64,000 bases of DNA from Tenrec ecaudatus (lineage: Eukaryota > Chordata > Mammalia > Afrosoricida > Tenrecidae). The stretch spans positions 124,001 through 188,000 of the forward strand of contig NW_027459426.1 in NCBI RefSeq assembly GCF_050624435.1, given 5' to 3'. This document shows, piece by piece, positions 35,944 through 48,573 of the stretch (positions are counted from its first letter, which is position 1; each line of letters begins with the position of its first letter). Below the pieces are notes generated by a model. That model saw only the letters and a program-made list of their open reading frames with translations. It ran no database searches and had not been told where the DNA came from. The position numbers and the translations under genes are program-made.

Positions 35944-37886
35944 TTGACAATGGATCATGTAGAGAAGGTTAAGAAAAGAAAATATAGGGAGGACATTTTA
36001 CAGTATTGTTTTACCTCAATAATTACAGCAGGAATTGAGAAGCCTCAATGTGTTGTTTGTTGTGAATTTCTATCAGTCAAACCTATGAAGCCAAACAAAT
36101 TAAAACGCCATTTTGATAGCAAGCATCAGAGCTTCTCTGGCAAGGATACCAACTATTTTAAAAGCAAAGCTGATGGACTCAAGAAAGCCAGACTTGCCAC
36201 TGTTGGAAAGTACCACAAAGAAAACATAGCAGCCATTGAAGTTTCCTATTTGGTGGCACACAGAATCACCAGGCAGGACTCTACAACCTCACACCATTGC
36301 TGAACATTTACTGTTGCTTAGCAGCCAAAGACATTGTTTGAGTTATGATGAGAGACGAATTTGTGACAAAATTGCATGCAATTTCTTTATCTAACGACAC
36401 TGTCTGCAGAATAGATGTCATGTCTGCTGATATTCTTATTAGATCTTCCAATAAATTAAATCTGCTCCACTTCCAATATTTAGCATCCAGCTTGATGAAT
36501 CTACAGACGTTGCAAACTGTTCAGTTACTGGTTTACCTCAGGTATGTTAAGGATGGCAACTTTAAAGTTGACTTTCTTTTTTACAGACCTCTTGAAATGA
36601 CAACTACTGCACGTGGTAGATTTGATACAGTTGGTTCATTTCTGAAAGAGCATATGATCTCTTGGGAAAAGGTTTGTAGTGTTTGCAAAGATGGTGCCTC
36701 TGTTATGCTAGGCTGTCCATCTGAACTTTATCATTTGATATTGAAGAAGCCACAAAAAGTCATCAAAACTCACTGTATGATTCATTGTCACATATTAGCA
36801 ATGAAGATGCTGTCACAAGAGTTACAAGAAGCAATGAAAAACGTCATAAATTCTGTCAATTTTCTAAAGGTGAGCACTTTAAACAGTCGACTGTTTTTTC
36901 AACTGTGCAACGAGTTGGATGTGCTGGATAATGCTCTGCTATTTCACATAGAAGTGAGATGTTGTCAAAAGGAAAAGTTTTAAAAAGTGTTTTTGAGCTT
37001 CGTGATGAACTCAATACATTTTTTAACCAAGACCGCAGTTCAAAACACTTTTCAGCAATAAAAATGAACTGCAGAAAATAGCTTCTTTGGTTGCCATCTT
37101 TGCCATCTTGAATGAGTTAAATTTATCACTGCAAGGACCAAATGCAACATGCCTTAATTTTTCTGAAAAGATCTGATCATTCCAAATGAAACTTCAGCTT
37201 TGGAAAAAAAATGGGATGAAAATAAAATTCACACGTTGCCTACCTTAACTGCTTTCTTTGAAGAACATGTAATTGAACCAGATGAAAGGATTACGATAAT
37301 TTCTGTGAAAGAACACTTGCACATGCTTGCAGATGAAATTTTCTAGTACTTTCCAAATCTACCTGACACCCCATTTACACTTCCCAGAAGCCCATTCACA
37401 GTCAAAGTTGAAGATGCTCTTGAGACAGCACAAGAGGAGTTCATTGAACTTATTAACAGTGATGCAGCAAGAACTGATTTCTCTACAATGCCAGTTATAA
37501 AATTCTGGATCATGTGTGTGCAGTCATATCCTATTCGGTCTGATACTGTGTTACACCTTCTTCTTTCATTTCCAACATCATATCTTTGTGAAACAGGGTT
37601 TTCCAGCTTGTTGGTTATCAAGTCTAAATACATAAGTACACTTGTTATGAAAGATGGTCTTTATTGGGCTCTTGCAAAGACTGCCTGAGAATTTCTGATC
37701 TGGTGAGAGAGAAGCGATCTCAACCTTCACACTTACAGTTGGCTTTTTACGCACACTGTCGCTAAATGTAACAATGTCATTTACTGTTGTTATATTAAGA
37801 CTGTTACCCATGCTACACCATGCTTCAAGACAAAATTTCATTTATTTGTAATTAGAAATAAATATTTCACAATACATTAAAAAAAA
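35944..37886 (+). pseudogene. SPIN-type hAT transposase, broken, ending in oligo(A)
   Basis: Frames at 35950-36303, 36345-36983 and further pieces to about 37690 encode one degraded transposase. The N-terminus (MDHVEKVKKRKYREDILQYC) carries a BED-type zinc finger (CVVC...HFDSKH), then the RNase-H-like middle (CKDGASVMLGC, TLNSRLFFQLCNELD) and a C-terminal hAT dimerisation part (YLCETGFSSLLVIKSKY). Several frameshifts and stops break it. Homology with the minus-strand copy at 58.4-60.5 kb begins at about TGACAATGGATCATG, so the transposon 5' half and terminal repeat are missing. The 3' end is AATAAA (37857-37862), 16 bp, then 8 A. That looks like an RNA-derived end and not a DNA-transposon end. 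Confidence 0.85.
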
Positions 37887-37887
37887 G

Positions 37888-38464
37888 AACTTCAAACTTA
37901 CACTATGAAAGCAACTGTCACTAACAAGGTAAAGTTACGGTGAAGTAAATCTATTTCTGTGCATCGAGCAATATCTTGATTCCGCAGCGGACTTTTCAAT
38001 CCCAGAGAGTGTATCCTGCTATCCACCAATAAAGCCTCACACCTTTAGGCTTTAGATTTCATATTCTGACAGTATTCTTGTCCAATCAGCCTTCGTGTGG
38101 TAGGATACATTGTTTCATAGAATCTGAATATGTCTTCCAGTGAGACCAGTCTTGAATAGAACATCTTGCTAGGTTAAGCATAAGACCCAAAGGAGGCGCA
38201 TCCACACAGTGACTGCAACAACAGGCTAAAGCATAACCACTGTGAGGACCTTATAGCATATCTGTGTGTCCTAAAGGAGGGCCAATATTATGCAGACCAA
38301 TTTGAGAGCCTCTAATAACACCAAAATAAGGGATCATGACCCCCCTCAAAAAATCATATTTTGGAGAAGAGACAAGAAACATCACAGGATTGGCATGAGA
38401 GAAGGTCCAGTAATTGTCATGAGTGGGTCATGCCTATGTCAGACAGAAAGATCATGCCCAGGAA
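37888..38464. other. Intergenic DNA with RTE tail fragment
   Basis: Resumes the duplicated block (CAACTGTCACTAACAAG, compare 40367). About 38175-38330 holds an RTE 3' tail (ACTGCAACAACAGGCTAAAG). No gene seen. Confidence 0.5.
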
Positions 38465-38645
38465 AATAACTTACTGGGGGAAGGAAGGGATAAAAGATGT
38501 CTTGATACAAGGCATCAAGTAGAGAGATCATATTTGCAAAATAATGATGGCAGCATGTGTACAATTTTGCTTAATGTAGTTGGCTTATGGATTGTTGCAA
38601 TATGTGTAAGAGCCCACATTAAATTATTTTTTTTAAAAAGAAAAA
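38465..38645 (+). mobile_element. Diverged L1 3' tail
   Basis: An old short copy of the L1 3' terminus: GATACAAGGCATCAAGTAGA, GTGTACAATTTTGCTT, GGATTGTTGCAATATG, ending with an A-rich tract. Confidence 0.6.
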
Positions 38646-38929
38646 GAACTTACCAGTAACAGCATTTGGCAGGTTCCAAATCCTTGAATCAGACTTCAGG
38701 GGATTCACCAGTCTAGAGTTGGCACCCTGGAAAGCAATCCGACTGCAGGACCTAAAATGATTAGAATCCAGATATGAAAACCTGTCTGGGTACAGCCTGA
38801 AGCCACGCTCTCTCAGTTACATTATGAGGCAAATTTATCAGGTTTGTAATGGGGTGTGCTACATAACAATTATATAATTATTTTAATGTAATTTTCACTG
38901 GATTTTAGAAGAAACCAATCTAGTTCTAA

Positions 38930-39330
38930 AGCTAATCCTGTAAATGTGGAAGATAGAAGAATCAATCCATTTGAATTGTGGTGCCAGCCAAGAATTTGAA
39001 AGTACCATAAACTGCCAATAGAACACCCACTGTCTTGAAAGTAGGAAGACCCATATGCCTTTAGAGACAAGCAAAGCCAACATGGGCATGTCGTCAAAAG
39101 AGAATAGTCTCTGGAGAGCACAGCATATTTGGCAGAGTGAAGGGTCTGGAGAAAAGTGAAAAGCTCCCAACATGATGGAATGCACACACAACAAGATGGA
39201 TGAACACAGTGGCTGCAACAATGGAATCAAGCAAAACAAGTGTGAGGCTGGCACAGGACTGGGCAGCATTACGTCTTGTTGTATCTGGGGTTACTATGCT
39301 TCAGAACACACTCAATGACACCTAGAAACA
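38930..39330 (+). mobile_element. RTE/BovB-type LINE 3' end
   Basis: The end of the RTE ORF and its tail: TTTGAATTGTGGTGCCAGCC (FELWCWR-like), CTCTGGAGAGCACAGCATA, ACACAGTGGCTGCAACAATG and GGCACAGGACTGGGCAGC. It is degenerate. Confidence 0.65.
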
Positions 39331-39529
39331 ACACAAAGATGCATCAAGGGCCCAAGCACAAAACTGTAAAAGTGTGGACAGCTAGGAGATAGTTTATAGC
39401 CAAATTTCATGACTCCGGGAATTGGGTTTCATATAATGAATTGCATATTTAAGATGAAAATAACAAGTTGAATAATTACATCAATGGTTTTATAGCACTG
39501 ATTAGTATAAACATTTATTTGAGCAGGAT

Positions 39530-40350
39530 TGACATGATAACTGCAGCAAGGATCTCCAATATAGCAACTGTGAGGATGGCCATGGATTGTGCAGTATTTC
39601 CTCCATTTTGACATAGAATAACTATGAGTCAGTTCTGAGGGTAAGTATGAGCCAGGAACAATTCCATAGCCCTTAACAACAACAGCCTAAGACTTACAGT
39701 CAAAGTCAGACATTTTAGGATCCATAAATAGAATTTATGAATTTTGCATCTAAAAGCCTCACCACAGAAAAGCAAATCTCCCAGCACAATTCTTAATGGG
39801 TTAGACCTACCCAGATTCCAATGTGAAAATCCTATCGCAGTCTCTTATTTAGGCCTGTGTTATCTCCACCCGATTTCTAATTGATCCACTCTTATACCAC
39901 GCCTAGTAATCAACTCAGAAACACCAGTAGCAGCAAACTAACTGCAATGCCCATTTTTCCTAAAAGCTTGGAGAATTTTACTAAAAAATGAAACAAAACA
40001 AATATGAATGTCAACCTAAAAATCTTAAATGGAAGAATTAGGAAAAATTCTTTAAAACCTCCAAAATAAAAACATCACCGTGTGCCATTTTTCTCCTTGA
40101 ATAAGTGTGAAATTCATGGTAAATTCTTTAAAGTTGGAACTCCTAATAATTCAAACAGATAAAATGATTAGCAGCTAACTTAGAAGATAGTTGGTTTCTC
40201 CTCAGAGACACTTTAAGAGCGAGGCCTGGTGACTTACTTTTGAAAAAGCAATCTCTGAAAACACTATGAGGCACGGTTCTTCTCCGGAAAACACGGGCCA
40301 CCATAAATTAAAAACAACCAATTATCAAATGTTATCTAAATACTCTTGAA
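39530..40350 (+). repeat. Duplicated block B, unoccupied counterpart of 31.2-33.35 kb
   Basis: Same order of landmarks as block A but with neither L1 insertion. At about 40348 (CTCTTGAAACTTAGAATATG) it runs uninterrupted through the point where block A contains 4.5 kb of L1 plus SPIN sequence. Confidence 0.65.
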
Positions 40351-40359
40351 ACTTAGAAT

Positions 40360-41640
40360 ATGAAGACAACTGCCTCTCACAAGCAAAAGATGTCCTGTGA
40401 GATTGTCACTAGAACAACCAGGGGCAGCGAGATGAAGGGCCAGCTCTCCACCATGACTTTCAATGTCTCTCGATATATCTGGGCAACAGCTGCCAAGAAC
40501 AATGGTGGGGAAATTTCTATTTCAGAGAGGCAATCGGTGAAACCTCACTTAGCAACAAACTCTGCATGGAAAACTCCAAAATACTGTGTGAGTCCCTGAG
40601 CTCATTCTGATCAATCTGCTCCAAAAGGTATCCTGGACTATGAATGATAAGTCATCTGCTCAAAGCTCAGGGAGAGCCCAGCCCTCCACAACCTTCGTCC
40701 CAGAACCCTTACTCACTGGAAGGTTTGGAGTCAATGCTGACTACTAGAGATCCTATAGGAAAGGGGAGAATTTCTCTTGTGGAGTTTCAAGATTATGCAC
40801 TGTACTAGATTGGGAAGTCCAGTTTTTCTCCCATCCTGCCACCTGTGTCAGAAATAGTTAGGAAACCTTCTAGTCATACTACTCACCTTTTCAATTCACA
40901 GTTGTAGAGGCTGGCAAGGCTCAGATATCAGTCTGGACCCTTCTCTTGACTCAAGTAGGTCGAATGCACAATGAAATAAGAAGGGAAGGTCAGATGGTAG
41001 GCTCCTTCCTCATGGCTGTGCAGATTGATGAATCCAAGCTATATATGAAATATGTCAAGATGCTCTCTCACATCTGGAGATCCACACGTCTAGGAAGTCC
41101 CCAGAACTGGACAAAAGCTGCAGATAGAATGTACTTGAATTTATACGGGGAAAACCACACCCAACAGGATAACACCTCCCACTACTTGGCTGCTGACAGC
41201 AAATCTCTTCATGGAAGTGATGGCATTATATCGAACACTGTCACCTAAGCTCATTCGTAATTCCTAAACTTCTGAGAATCCTGGCCCAGCCAAGTCAGCA
41301 TAAAACCGCAGCCATTAAACATTATCCACTGTGCCACCAACCCAAGTGATTTCAATAACAGAAAAGTGTGAAAGGGAAGGAGGAACGAGCAAAACCCTTC
41401 CAGAAATAGCTTCATCTAACTGGATCTCTTATACGCCATATGGTTTTGACATTTTGAAAAGTCAACTCTGGCTCTGGCCCTTAGCACAAATTCACTACCA
41501 TGATGCCTATTGCTACTCAGAGCAGCTTTATAGAAAATAGGGGAAGTTCCCCTTTGACTTAACAAGCAGACTCAGACTCACTGCTTTCCATTCAGTTCTC
41601 AGGCCACACAACCTCATAGGAGGAATGACGCCTGTGGGAT
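40360..41640. other. Intergenic DNA, SINE remnant, no gene seen
   Basis: Contains an AfroSINE-like tail near 40730-40800 (ACTAGAGATCCTATAGGA and a GTTTCAAGATTATGCA variant). Short open frames have no recognisable family. Confidence 0.45.
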
Positions 41641-41644
41641 TCTG

Positions 41645-41890
41645 AGACTGTAATTCTTTACAGGCTCAGATAGCATTGTCTTTCACCCTTGGGACAGCAG
41701 ACTGTTGGGAACTGTAGACCTCGGGGTACACAGCCCACCTGTTACCCACTCTGCCATGAGGGCTACTGTTGGTCTTATGATATTGTAAATCATTCCAGGA
41801 GTATATGACCCCATATCTGCCCTGGGTATTGGCTGGTAAATTCAAAGCACTGACCTTGGGATTAATAACCCAATACCTAATCAACTCTGC
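41645..41890 (-). mobile_element. Two AfroSINE-type SINEs in tandem
   Basis: 41645-41765 reads backwards through AATTCTTTACAGGCTCAGAT, a degenerate box B, and ends TGCCATGAGGGCT (complement of the SINE start). A second, older copy follows at about 41770-41890 (GACCCCATATCTGCCC, CAAAGCACTGACCTTGGG). Confidence 0.65.
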
Positions 41891-41899
41891 CTTGACTGT

Positions 41900-43710
41900 G
41901 TATTAAAAGCCCAATACCTAATGAAAAGAGCTCCATCTCTCTATAGTACAGTAACCATTACTGCATCCCAAACCAGATGTGTTTAGATTATTGATCTCTG
42001 GAGAAGATTCCAGCACATTTCCTTAGTTATTAAGTGTGTTTATGAAGGAAGCATCATTAACTGTTTTTTTTTCATTCAAAATTAACTTTCTTATAGATTA
42101 GGTGGGTAGAATTTCATATCTTTTGTTACATATCCCATCAGTCATAGGATAAGGCTCTCTTATTCTGTTGTGTCTGGGCAAGGTCCTTGTCTGCTTGCAA
42201 TGTCTGTGGGCTTAATCTGCCCTAGACAGCACCATAGATGTATGCTTCAGCATTACCTTGAATCTGGGAGGTTCACTGCATAGAGACTGCTAGTCCACAG
42301 AGCTCTGATCCAGGTCTCCTTTCTTGCTGTAATCAGATCAGAGATGAAATGTTCTGGAGCCACACCTCAGGAAAATCCCCTTACATCTAGGTCAGAAAAG
42401 ATTATGAGGGGATAAAGGATTTGCTATCATAGCCTGAATCCCTTTACCACGGAATATGATCATACATGATCCCATCCCAACTGATCCATTCTCTGAGGCC
42501 ACATTATACCAGAAATGTAAAATAAACTAAAACCCAGTAATATGGTGTCCATTCTCCCTCACAGCCAACCTATGAACAGATTAGAACTGTTCCCTAGAAC
42601 TAGTGCTGTCAATCATATGCTCCCAAACTTAGTGGCCCTTTTGCATGCCCCCTAGCAGGAAAATGGAAAAAATTCCCCACATCCTTGCTGACTATTGAAA
42701 CGTTTTTACTATAGCCCATAATCCAGAATAAAGTATTACAAAAAATCTCACTGCCCCTTGTCTGAGTATACTAATGGTGACTATTTAGGACAGGGTAGAA
42801 CTGCCCTTGAGTTTCTAATTCCTTATGGGAACCACATATTTCTCCCATAAAATACACGTGCACCATTCCATTTCCCCTCAAGGGGCAGTATCAGGTACTT
42901 CAGTAAACACTGCACTATGCCGTTATAGGAGCAGACTTCTTATCTTTCTCAATTAGAGACCTACTCAATTTGAAGCTGTCAACTCTGGATTAATAGACAA
43001 ACTCTGCCCACTACTCGACCAGACTTCAAAATTGACACAATTACAAAACTTTCACACCACTGAGAATTATGATCCCAGCAAGTTGATACAGTTAATGTAT
43101 CTCTGTAAATCAGTAAGATATTAAAACACACCGAGGACCCGGAAAAGGTACTGAGATGTGAAAGAGATAGAGGGTGAAAATGCATCCGAATCTGTTTGCC
43201 CTGTTTATATTGAATAGAGCAATAAATCCATATCTTCAAAATCCAATATAGAACACACTCAATTCACGCAAAAACAGACTTGCATATCTAATGTTACTTA
43301 TGCTCATTATTCAAGAAATAAATACAACATATATAATGCTTTCACATGCAAAAAATGCCTATTCTTCCAATTTTGGTGGGTAGAAAGATAAAGTTTTACA
43401 TGACTGGCTGTAAGGGATGGCATTATCTGTTTGCTGTCCCCGAGGCAAGGTCCTTGTCTCTATTTCACATTTAGAGTCTTAGTTTTCATCTTCCAGGTCC
43501 CTAAAGAAATGTGTCAAGTCCAAGATATTTCCAGAGAATCTGAGACATCTCAGAGAAACCATCTGGCCCAAATAATGAGAATGCCGTTTGAGGTTGAGCA
43601 GATTTCAGCTGAAATCCACCACCACTTCTAGGACATACCCAATTTTTCAGATATACACATCAGTGGGAGGTGAGGAAACAATAAATTTCAGCTACCTACA
43701 ACACAGGAGC
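41900..43710. other. Intergenic DNA with SINE fragments, no gene seen
   Basis: AfroSINE-like fragments lie near 42590-42690 and 42770-42845 (GGACAGGGTAGAACTGCCCT). Two spots share GCAAGGTCCTTGTCT (about 42178 and 43444) and may be remnants of one unknown repeat. No exon recognised. Confidence 0.4.
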
Positions 43711-43871
43711 AGTGTGGTTTAGAACAAACTCTGGATGGCCTTGGGAAGAATGGGCATTAGAGAACACTCCATTGCACCCAAGAGGAACCTGTCCGTGGAT
43801 CAAGAGGCTGCTGTGCAAACAGAACAAGGGAATACGGAATGGTTTAAAATCAGGAAAGTATGTTACAAGAA

Positions 43872-46800
43872 TTTTTAAAAATAACTTTATTGGCAGTTCT
43901 TACAGCTTAAAGATAATCCATACATACATCCATCGTGTCAAGCCCATTTGTGCATATGCTGCCATCTTCATTTTCAAAATATTTTCTTTCTACTGGAACC
44001 CTTGGTATCAGCTTCTCATTTCTCCTTTCCCCACCCTCCTTCCCTCATGAAATCTTGATTATTTATAAATTATTACTTTTTGCATGACTTGCACCAACCG
44101 CTGTCTCCCTTCACCCACTTTTCTGTTGGTCCTCCTCCTGGGAGAGGTTTACATGTAGATCACTGTGATCGCTTTCCCCTTTCTACTCCCACCTTCCCCT
44201 TCCCCTCCTGGTATAGGTACCATCATTATGGGTCCTAAGGGGTTATCTGCCGTGGATCCCTGTGTTTCCAGCTCTTATCTGTATCGTGTACATGCTCTTG
44301 TCTAGCTGCATTTGTAAGCTAGAATTGGGGTCATGATAATGGGGAGGAGGAGAAGAAGCACTGAATAACTAGAGGAAAGTAGTATGTTTCATTGGTGCTA
44401 TATTTCACCCTGACTGGCTCATCTCTTACTTGTGACCCTTCTGTGAGGGGGTGTCAAATTGTCTACAGATGGCCTTGGGTTTCACAGTGATATGGTTTTT
44501 TGTTCTGGGTCTTTGATGCCTGATAGTTGATCCCATTGACACAACATGATCACACAGGCTGGTGTGCTTCTTCCATGTGGTCTTTATTCCTTCTCAGCTA
44601 AATTGACGCTTTTTAAATTTTCAAGCCTTCCTGACCCTAGATGCTATATCTTTTGATATCTGGGCATCATCAGCTTTCTTCATCACATTTTTTAATGTGC
44701 CCATTTTGCCTTCAGTGATTGAGTCAGGAAGGTGAGCACCAAAGAATGGCAAGTTATTAGAACAAACTATTTTTGCATTGAGGGAGTACTTGAATAGATC
44801 TATTTACTGATCATTATATATAAATACATACCTCTATTTAGACCTCTCTACGTGTCCTTTACCTCCTAGTTCTTTTCCCTATTTCCTTTTACTTTCCTCT
44901 TGTCCCACTATCATTTTCAACCTTCATTTGGTTTTCAGTAATTCCTCGTGGATACATTGCACTTAATCAAACGCCATCAGGCCTCCTGCGCCTTCCTCAC
45001 CATCAAGTTTACATCACTTGTTGCTCTCCTATCCTGCTTTTGTTGGCTCCCCCCTTTCTTTCCCCTGCCTCCCCATCTCCTGTGTCCCTTCCGGAACCAT
45101 CAGTCCTGTTATTTTCTCCTCAGGATTGTTTACCCCGCCTACCTTATCTATATAGACATGCAAGAACAATATTAAGCACAAAAAGAAAACAACAAAACAA
45201 ACCAACAGCAAAAAAGAAGTCTATAAATAGTTCCCGGTTTGTTTGTTGACTATTATGAGTGTTTGCCAGTCGAGTCTCATGGGATGTTACACCCTGGCTC
45301 CAAAGTCCATTTTTGGGATTCCTCAGGGACTTCATTGCTTTACTCCCCTTGTTGCTCTGTCAAACACCCTTAGTGTTTCTGCCCGGTGTGGTAGGGTCAG
45401 ATTGGAGACAATTCTCACACCGTGTCTTCGGTGTTATGCCCTGTAGCGCTATGGGTCACTGATGGAAATCGTGTCTCGTGCTGAGGCCAGCCCTATGGCC
45501 CTCTCTGTGCATTGGCTGCTCCCAGCAGGAATATCATCCTTGGGCTTGGTGGACCAGGGGTGTGTTCTACTCTCTCTTTCACTCATAGTTTGCTCCCATG
45601 TGCTCTGTTCAGAAGTGCCCCTCTCCCAGAGCTGTAGCTTCAGTGTTGTCCTTTGTAGTCCATTTTCCTTCAGTGCTCTCCATCAGTCACCCTGGGAACC
45701 ATCAGACTGATGATTCTTCAGGCAGGGAGGCTGGACATGTAGCTGGGATTGGGGCTTCCCCTGAAGACCTCTCTATTGGACTGCTGCATCATGCCAGTAT
45801 GTTGAATTCATGTCTTGGCACACCAGGTTGAGGTCTGGTCCCTCTCTCTCACTCCTGTGAAGATTTAAACAATACCCTCCCCTTGGATGTATTAGTGCCC
45901 TGTTCCCCTACTACCCATGCCTCCCCCCACTTTTCTTGCTTTTCCCCTCCTTTTTCATTGACTGTCATATGTATCCCTGGATTGGGTCTGGCCCCTGCCA
46001 TACTAACCTGGACTTCACCCCAGGAATGTATTCATATAGTAACTTTCCCCCTATATCTCTTTTGCCTTTTAAGCTTACTTAAGTGGACTTATGGTTTACT
46101 TCTCCTTTTACCCTTTGCTTATTTCACTTCACATAATTTCCTCCAATTTTTCCCATGCGGCAATGTGCTTCATGCATTCATCACTGCTTTTCAGGCATGT
46201 GTAGTACTCCAGTGTATGCATGTACCACAGTTTTTGAATCCATTCATCTGTTGATGGAAATTTGGGTTGTTTCCAACTTCGTGCGATTGTGAACTATGCC
46301 ATGATGAGCACTGGGGCACAGATATCTGACTGTGGTTCATTTATTGCCTCTTCTGAGGATATGCCAAATAGGGGAATTGCTAGGTCCTATGGTAGCTTGA
46401 TTTCCATCTCTTTTACACTTCACCAAATCTAATTCCATAATGGCTGTACATACATACAAGTCCACCAGCAGTGGACCAATGTTCACATCTCACCACAGCC
46501 ACTCCAACACTTGTTACTCTCTGATTTTGTGAATTGATAGAATTCTGGCTATCTTTGAGGGTGTTAGGTGGTATCTCACAGTTGTTCTAATTGGTATTTC
46601 TCTGATGGCTAATGATCAGGAACATTTTCTCATATTTACTGGGTATTCAGATTTCTGCCCTTGTGAAATTTCTGTTCAGGTCCTTTGCCCATCTCCTCAG
46701 TGGGTAATTAGGTGGTTTGTTTTTTTTTTAAGCAAGCAGAGTATTATAAATTTTAATAAGGCGTTTGTCTGATGTGTCATTACTAAAGATATTTTCCCAG

Positions 46801-47211
46801 TCTGTCAGCACTCTCATTACTCTCTTGCTGAATTCATTCGATGTACACAGGCATTTTATCTTCGGTATACCCCTCTTGCCAATTAGTGACTCAACTGTAT
46901 TTGTGTCCTTACCTATATCCGATAGCCTAGATATTCCCTGCACCAAAGTTCTCAGGTTGGTCGCAATTCCCTCATTGATTGTCCTAATAGTTTGGGGTTT
47001 TACCACAAGGTCTGTGATCCACCTTGAGTTTAATCTTGTGCGCGGAGTGAGATAAGGGTCTTGCTTCATCTTTCTGCAGGTAGATATCCATTCTTTCCAG
47101 CACCACTTGTTGAAGAGGGCATCTGCTTCCCATTTGATATCTTTTGGTCCTTGTCAAAGATCAGTTGTCTGTATGCTGATGATTTTATTTCTCGGGTTTT
47201 AGTTCTTTTCC
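43872..47211 (-). mobile_element. L1 copy with ORF2 3' half and ~2.2 kb 3'UTR
   Basis: The anchor that identifies the repeat family as L1. On the minus strand, 47069-46728 encodes KQDPYLTPRTRLNSRWITDL, the conserved C-terminal region of L1 ORF2. Further downstream, DNA around 46250-46090 encodes YYTCLKSSDECMKH and ends near 46090. A 3'UTR of about 2.2 kb follows to about 43876 and contains a single ~245-bp monomer (core near 44590). Frameshifts break ORF2. The 5' end at about 47211 coincides with the ERV LTR. The copy interrupts an RTE LINE. Confidence 0.88.
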
Positions 47212-47217
47212 AATGTG

Positions 47218-47755
47218 TGTTAGGGTCTCGTCCAGCGAGACCCTCACGCGGTGACCTGGAGAGGCAACGAACCTGGATGGCAAAAAGACACAGAGACGTG
47301 GGGCAAGACAAGTGCTGATCAAGCCCGTTTATTTTGCCAAAACTCTGGGTATATATTCACAACAGAGAAGGAAGTGGGAGGCACATATTCCAATGAAGGA
47401 CACTGTGTAACAACCGCACACTGTACAACAACTAATCAGCCACATGTTCCCAATAAGGTACAAAGGGTGCGCAACAGTACTCAAAGACGTCCGTGGCGAC
47501 GTCCGCATGCAAATCAAGGCTTACCGGGTGAACTTATCACGATGTTCCTAATATGGTATATCTGCAGTTCAATGGGTGCTCAGTACTTTGACTAATGGCA
47601 ACAAGGTCAGTTATCGCAATTTCTCATGCTACTGAGCACGTAGTTTGGAATGTGGGGGCGAAGTTGGGCAGGAAACAAAGCCTTGCTGTTAGAAAGCGGC
47701 CAAGTTTCTCCTACGTGTCTGAGGCCAGAGTCTTAATGGCTATCGGCTCCCAACA
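47218..47755 (-). mobile_element. Solo LTR, ERV2 (class II) type
   Basis: 538 bp, bounded by TGTTAGGG and CCCAACA on the plus strand (TGTTGGGAGCC start in its own orientation) and by perfect 6-bp target duplications AATGTG (47212-47217 and 47756-47761). The TGTT...AACA ends and the 6-bp duplication fit class II/IAP-like retroviruses. On its own strand it has a TATATA-type TATA box (47349-47358) and AATAAA (47328-47333). It keeps many CpGs, so it is probably young. No internal viral sequence is present. It also holds ATGCAAAT (plus strand 47507-47514) and two GACGTC cores. Confidence 0.88.
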
Positions 47756-48104
47756 AATGTGATAGGATTTTATCCTCTCCCCATACTTATTAAATGTATA
47801 TTCTGACAAAGTAATCTGAGATGCTGGAATTTTTTGAAGGAAAACGTGGCATCAGGTTTGGGAAAAAATCATATTAACAACCTTCCATATGCAAGTGACA
47901 AAACCTTGCTTGATTGAAGATTGGCTTGAAACATTTGCTGATAAAGGTCAAATACTGCAGCCTTCAGCATGGACTACAACTCATTATAAAGAAGACCAAA
48001 CTCCTCATAAGTGGACTAATAAGTAATATAATGAGAAATCAATAATATATTGGTATTGTCAATAATTTCATCTGGCTGGCATGCACAATAAGTGCTCATG
48101 GAAG

Positions 48105-48573
48105 TGAGACATACTAGTGTTAGCCACTGATATGCCATCTTTTGACTGCTGGATGACCTGCTCCGTTCCCCTCTCATCTGGGAAAGTCCCGCTAGAGAAT
48201 AATTTTGGAATGCACTCATGTTCTCCGGATCAGAACATTGTAATTAATAATATTTTTGCTTTTAATGTTGTAACCAGTAGATTCCTATTTTTATGTTATT
48301 AAACAGAATGTTATAATCAGTGCTATACTGTGTAATGCTCACTAGCTTTAAAGAATACTAACATTAATATTGCTTTCTGCTTCTGTCCATGCTTGCATAA
48401 GTCCTAGACAAATGATAAATGAGTTTTTGCCTTTATAGATGGACTGAAATGTCTACTCGGGACTCCAACCAAAGAATCGCTTTTAAATTCTAGCAGTCCG
48501 GTTATAACCGAATAAAGACTCTTTTAAATTATCGTAACATTATAGTGGCTGTCATTCATTTCAAACCACAACA
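48105..48573 (+). mobile_element. Solo LTR, unnamed ~469-bp family
   Basis: 469 bp starting TGAGACATACTAG and ending CCACAACA, flanked by the 4-bp duplication GAAG (48101-48104 and 48574-48577) and inserted in an RTE ORF. AATAAA lies at 48511-48516, near the 3' end as expected for an LTR. A second copy of the same length is at 57220-57687 in opposite orientation. I do not know the family name; a 4-bp duplication suits a class I element. Confidence 0.75.
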
